64,000 nucleotides of DNA, from positions 22,043,536 to 22,107,535 of the forward strand of contig OW121744.1 of assembly GCA_933228675.1 (NCBI GenBank). Reading direction: 5' to 3'. The translations under genes were made by a program, and so were the position numbers. The notes beneath the pieces were generated by a model, which had not been told where the DNA came from, did no database searches, and was given only the letters and a program-made list of their open reading frames with translations. Source of the DNA: Stomorhina lunata (lineage: Eukaryota; Arthropoda; Insecta; Diptera; Rhiniidae). Shown here piece by piece: positions 44,831-64,000 of the stretch (positions are counted from its first letter, which is position 1; each line of letters opens with the position of its first letter).

Positions 44831-45509
44831 GATTTGAAGTCTTTTGAAAGTATTTGTGTATGTGTGTGTGTGTCTCCTTTTGTCATTTAATATTAATCCC
44901 TGAAAAATGTAAACAAATTAACTTATGAATGAATTTTGAGTTTAAAAAAACAATTAAACCTACAAGTGTTTTAATGTTGCGTAAATTTATATAAAATAAA
45001 AAGGAACAAATTAAAAAGAAGGGAATTATTTGAAATTTATGGAAATAGAAATTAAAAGTGAAATTTTAAACCAATTTCTAATATTATTTTTTTTAAATAT
45101 TGAAATTAATTTCAAAAAATTTAAATTAAACTTGATTCTTTTTTTTTATTAAAAAGTGTTAATAATTGGTTATATTTTATTAACAAATTAAGAATATAAA
45201 ATGTACGATTTTTAAAATGAAATCATTTTAAGAAAACTTCAAAAACGATTAATACAAAAAATCCTCAGTTAATTTTTAGAAATACACTTTTTTAAAAATT
45301 TAAATAATTTGGGTTTAAACAAATATATTTGTCAAATTTGGTGAGTTCTTCTTTATTTAAAATAAAATATTTTTAAAAATATTACTACAAAAAAATTTTG
45401 AAACTATCAATTTTTTGAAATATTGCATTACACTGGTCAATATCAAAATTACATAAAAGTTAAACTAGTATTTGTATGTATAGTGGTCCATAAGTACTAC
45501 AAAATGAAC
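44831..45509. other. No gene seen
   Basis: AT-rich, with a short GT dinucleotide run at 44856-44872. Confidence 0.5.
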
Positions 45510-46265
45510 CGAAATTTTTTATTTCACGAATTAAAAAAAAATTCTGAAATTTGGGATTTTTGAGGAGGATTTGTCCTACTTATAATACTATTTCTGGAAA
45601 ATGACTTATCCATTTCTTTTAAAAAATATTTTAGTGGGTTACTAACAAAATTGCCCTTAAGTCATGCTAACACATGTTTTATAAGTGATCAATGGTTTTG
45701 GAGTTATCAACACCTCAAAGTAAAAAAATGAATTTTGGGATTTTCAAAGAAGTTGTCCTACTAGTAATATTATCCTTATCCGCCTTATCCATTTCTATTG
45801 AAAAGTACAATAATGGATTAAAAACAAAACTGCCCTTAAATCCTGCTTACACATTTTTTATATGCGATCAACGGTTTTGGAGTTATCTACATCGCAATGT
45901 AAAAATATAAATTTTGTGATTTTTTAGAGGTTGCTCTACTTGTAATACTATATATTAAAAACGCCTTGTCCATTTGTATTGAAAAATACATGAATGGATA
46001 AAAATAAAAATTGCTCTTTATTCCTCCACACCGAATTTTTTTTTTACGATCAACGGTTTTGGAGTTATCAACATCGCAATGTAAAAAATAAATTTTGTGA
46101 TTTGTAAAAAAGTTTTCCTACTTATAATACTATATATTAAAAACGTCTAGTTCGTTTCTATTGAAAAATATATGAATGGATTAAAAACTAAATGACCCTT
46201 AAATTCTGCTAACACAATTTTTTTGTGAGATCAACGGTTTTGGAGTTATTTACATCGCAATACAC
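45510..46265 (+). repeat. 180-bp tandem array, 4 units
   Basis: GATCAACGGTTTTGGAGTTA (GATCAATGG in the first) recurs with its GGTTTTGG at about 45694, 45873, 46054 and 46235, a period of 179-181 bp. Units also share CTAACACA and AAATGAATGGATTAAAAA-type blocks. The 72-codon ORF inside is chance. Confidence 0.88.
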
Positions 46266-46390
46266 AGTTGTGCAAATTAGGTCCTTTTTTGGTATTAGCT
46301 CAGTAATTTCTAAACTACTAGACGGATTTTTTATGAAATTTGAAACATCAATGTAAGAGGAATTAGGCTTTTAGGGCAATATTTAAGTAT

Positions 46391-46445
46391 CTGTTGGTAG
46401 CTCAGTCGGCTCTACTTTGGATCAAAGTCGCCTACGTCAGGTATG
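46391..46445 (+). repeat. tRNA-like head without B box
   Basis: GTTGGTAGCTCAGTCGGCTC (A box TAGCTCAGTCGG) followed by GATCAAAGTCGCCTACGTCA looks like the 5' half of a tRNA, but no GGTTCGA B box follows. Probably a truncated SINE or tRNA pseudogene. Confidence 0.35.
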
Positions 46446-46959
46446 TAAAATCTTTGGGTCCGTATAACTTTATCTACTTCGGCCCGATCCGAAAGATTTT
46501 TACATTTTTGAAAACTTCTTAATAAAATTAAGAAAAAACTTGTAAACTTATCTCTTATAGTTTAAGAGATATTTGACTCCGATTTTGTTTGCGTTTTTTT
46601 GACTTTTGGTCTTTTTTGGCTTATAAATCTAAAAAATACTCTAAGATTGCTGATAAATTTCCAAATCAACTAAAAGAAAACCAAATTAAATTAAGTCAGA
46701 TTTATAACACAGAAAAATTCTTCAAAGTTTGTGTAATAAAAAAATCATAGAAAATTAATTTTTTAAAAAAAAAAAAAAGTATCTCTATTTTTGAATTTTT
46801 TTTTAAAAGACTTAATTTTTTAACATTTTCTAAAAGATTAGGCTTTAGAAATAAGTTTAAACTATATTCTAAAGAATTTTAAACATGCACCCTACAACCA
46901 GCGGTGATCGAATCACAATTTTAGAATTTTGTGTTTGTAAAAAATTTTTGTAAAAAATT

Positions 46960-48700
46960 GTATTAAAATAGGGTTCTTAAGGTCTGTGCAAAAATCTGAT
47001 ACGACCCGGTCATAAATGGGTTCACACGGCAAGCGGTTGTCGATAATCACTAATTTTTAGACATAACTTGAGTTTTTTGTGTCAGTAAAAATTTTGATAA
47101 TGGATTTCAAAACTTTTCTTAATTAAATTGTATTAAGTATAGGGTTCTTCAGGTCTGTACAAAAATCTGATAGGGCTCGGTCATAAATGGAATCACACGG
47201 CCCATTTTTCTAAAAAAAAAAAAAAAAATCGAAAAGCGTAATCTTCTGTATTCAAAAATGTTTATTAAAATTTCAGAAATCGTTCTGAAATTTATATTTC
47301 TGAATTTCTAATATATTGGTATATACTGTGTCCAAAAATGGTCCTAATACCTTGTTTAGTTTAAGAGCTTTTTGATAAAAATTACCAGCTAATCTTGAAA
47401 TATTATAAAAATTTATAACAAGAAATGTAATCTTCTGCATTCAAAAATTGCTTGTTAAAATTTCAGAATTCGTTCTGAAATTTATATTTCTGAATTTCTA
47501 ATATATTGGCTTATACTATGTTCAAAAATGGTCCTAATACCTTGTTTAGTTTTAGAGATTTTTGAGAAGAATTATAAAGTAATATTACAAAATTATATAC
47601 ATAAATTAATTGTTGTTGCACTTTTTTGACAGAAGTATCAAATCATTTTTTAAACTCAATTTTTAACCTCACTTCAAAGGACATGTAATGTTCTTAAGGT
47701 CTGTGCAAAAATCTGATAGGGCCCGGTCATAATTGGGATCACAAGGCCCATTTTCCAAAAAAAACTCAAATTTTCAAAAATTTTACTATTTTGTATTCAA
47801 AAATGTTAATTAAAATTTCGGAATTCTTTCTGAAATTTTTATTTCTGAATTTCTTCAATATTGGTCTATACTGTGTCTAAAAATGGTTGTGATATCTTGT
47901 TTAGTTTTAGAAAGTTTTACTAACAAAGTCATGAAAAAAAATTATATAAATATATTACAAAAAGTTTATTCTTCTGCATTCAAAAATTGTTTATTAAAAC
48001 TTCAGAATTCGTTCCGAAATTTATATTTCTGAATTTCTAATATATTGGCTTATACAATGCCCAGAAATGGTCCTAACACCTTGTTCAGTTTCAGAGATTT
48101 TTGAGAAAAATTACAAAGTAATATTAAAAAGCTATATAAATTTATTACAAAAAGTTTATTCTTCTGTATTCAAAAATTGTTTATCAAAATTTCAGAACTC
48201 CTTCTTTAGCATAATGTTTTTAAGGTCTGTACAAAAATCTGATAGAGCCCGGTCGTAAATGGGATTACACGGCCCATTTTTCTAAAAAAAAATCAAATTT
48301 TCGAAAAGTATTCCAAGTGTTTATTAAAATTTCGGAACTCTTTCTGAAAATTATATTTCTGAATTTCCAATATATTGGTCTATACTGTGTCCAAAAATGG
48401 TTGTGATATCTTGTTTAGTTTTAGAGATTTTTGCTAAAAATTACAAGTAATATTAAAAAGCTATATAAATTTATTACAAAAAGTTTATTCTTCTGTATTC
48501 AAAAATTGTTTATTCAAATTTCACAATTCGTTCTGAAATTTATATTTCTGAATTTCTAATATATTGGTTTATACTGTGTCCAAAAATGGTCCTAATACCT
48601 TGTTTAGTTTAAGAGATTTTTGGAAAAAATTACAAAGTAATATTAAAAAATTATAAATTTTTTTTTGCTGTTGCACTTTTTTTGACAGAAGTCTTAAATC
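46960..48700 (+). repeat. Mixed tandem array of two modules
   Basis: Module 1 (AAAAATCTGATAGGGCCCGG then TCATAAATGGGATCACACGG) occurs at about 46990, 47160, 47708 and 48234. Module 2 (TTCTGAAATTTATATTTCTG then AATATATTGG and TGTCCAAAAATGG) occurs at about 47287, 47475, 47830, 48015, 48345 and 48530. They alternate irregularly, suggesting a higher-order repeat with deletions. Confidence 0.85.
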
Positions 48701-49226
48701 AATTTCTAAATTTTGAAAATTTTTTTACCTCACTTAAAAGTATATAAAATTCCCTATTCATTGATGTATAACACGTTTGTTTTTTTTATCTTATTTTGGC
48801 AGAAAGTAATACGGACCTAAAAGTTATACAAAATTGATATGGGCAACTTTGGGGCACTGTAGAGCCTTTTGTGTTAACGATAGATAGGTCCTTAAACATT
48901 GCTCCAAAAGCTTAACTCCTCTTCAACTGATGTTCCAAATTTCGTTAAAATCCGTCCTCTGGTTTAGAAATTGATCTCTTGTTTGTTCTATAATTTTTTT
49001 TTGATTTTTTTCTAAGTGAATTTTAATATACAATTTTTTTCTTAATAAAAAGCTTTTAAATGAAAAAAAAAATTGTACATAAAAAATAAACAAAACTGCT
49101 TTTCTATTAAAAAAAATCCAAAATATTAATTAACTATATATTTCTTTTTGTTGTAGTTAAAAGTTAATAACAGAAACTGCAGTTTTTCGTATAAGATAAA
49201 AACACAATAACATTGTTTTCGCTCAA
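48701..49226 (+). promoter_or_regulatory. Upstream region of the guanylate cyclase start exon
   Basis: No repeat is recognised. TTTCTTTTTGTTGTAG at 49141-49156 is a good 3' splice site 70 bases before the ATG, so the start exon is probably the second exon and the promoter lies farther upstream. This is an inference from one splice signal. Confidence 0.4.
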
Positions 49227-63651
<14,425 letters not shown>

Positions 63652-64000
63652 GTAAGTATTAAATATTATTTAAACCTTAACAAAAGAAAAACATCAAAAC
63701 AACAAAATATTTAAATTAGCATGTGTTAACATTTTGAACCGATTCATCATTATTATTTAATAAATATATATACAAACTTATAAATACTTACATAAATATT
63801 AACATTTTGGTCTAGTGTCTAGCGCTTATTACTCAAATGTGTCATTAGGTCTATTGGCTTTTAAATGGTAAAGAAGGACGAACATATATATAACCATTAG
63901 GTATGTCGTCATCTTAAAGGCTAAAGGGCTTACCTGGATACAAATTTTGATTTATGATTTTAGGTTAGAGCAATTTTATGCTAAACTTATGCTTAATTAA
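63652..64000. other. Intron 4 of the guanylate cyclase (partial)
   Basis: Begins with donor GTAAGT at 63652. No further exon is seen before the window ends. Confidence 0.6.

Noticed and set aside
46391..46445. Possible tRNA gene
   Set aside because: Good A box but no B box or pairable acceptor and T arms.

Overview
This window is AT-rich nuclear DNA of a higher (probably calyptrate, blow-fly-like) dipteran. It has spliced genes with GT-AG introns, one short 5' intron, very long introns packed with repeats, and the 20S proteasome alpha-4 subunit, augmin subunit 3 and a receptor guanylate cyclase, all closest in style to fly proteins. I cannot name the species from sequence alone.

Three host genes are supported. 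(1) Prosalpha3/PSMA4 on the minus strand (30918-31785) has two exons; the start codon stands alone in exon 1. (2) dgt3/HAUS3 (augmin subunit) on the plus strand (33592-37945) has six exons that splice to a 563-residue protein, with both long introns holding repeats. The two genes are head to head about 1.8 kb apart. (3) A natriuretic-peptide-receptor-like guanylate cyclase on the plus strand starts at 49227, with coding exons at 49227-49647, 54051-54162, 60915-61080 and 63577-63651. It runs off the right end, so only the N-terminal 258 residues (membrane segment, basic cleavage-like site, start of the ligand-binding domain) are here.

Everything else is repeats and mobile-element debris. From 0 to 30 kb: MITEs and inverted repeats, three non-LTR retrotransposon fragments (4.2, 18.2, 27.8-28.9 kb), a degenerate ORF1-like GC-rich block (12.6-14.0 kb), mariner transposase relics (2.5 and 10.1 kb), a 3.2 kb hairpin minisatellite (6.1-9.3 kb), a hAT-type MITE with an 8-bp target duplication (18.76-19.72 kb), and nested insertions at 14.5-18.2 kb. 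Between the genes at 38-49 kb lies a series of tandem arrays: 103-bp x 11, about 165-bp x 10 (each unit with a TATA box and an initiator-like site at core-promoter spacing), 180-bp x 4, and a mixed array. The guanylate cyclase introns hold a 660-bp GACA tetranucleotide array, tRNA-derived SINEs, a 1.2 kb foldback element and a six-unit array of transposase C-terminal coding sequence.

The most unusual items are the TATA/initiator tandem array (43.19-44.83 kb), the evenly spaced 16-bp GC-rich motif (10.80-12.05 kb), the tandemly amplified transposase half (61.3-63.3 kb), and one repeat family lying directly upstream of a splice acceptor in two unrelated genes. All identifications are by eye; no database search was possible.
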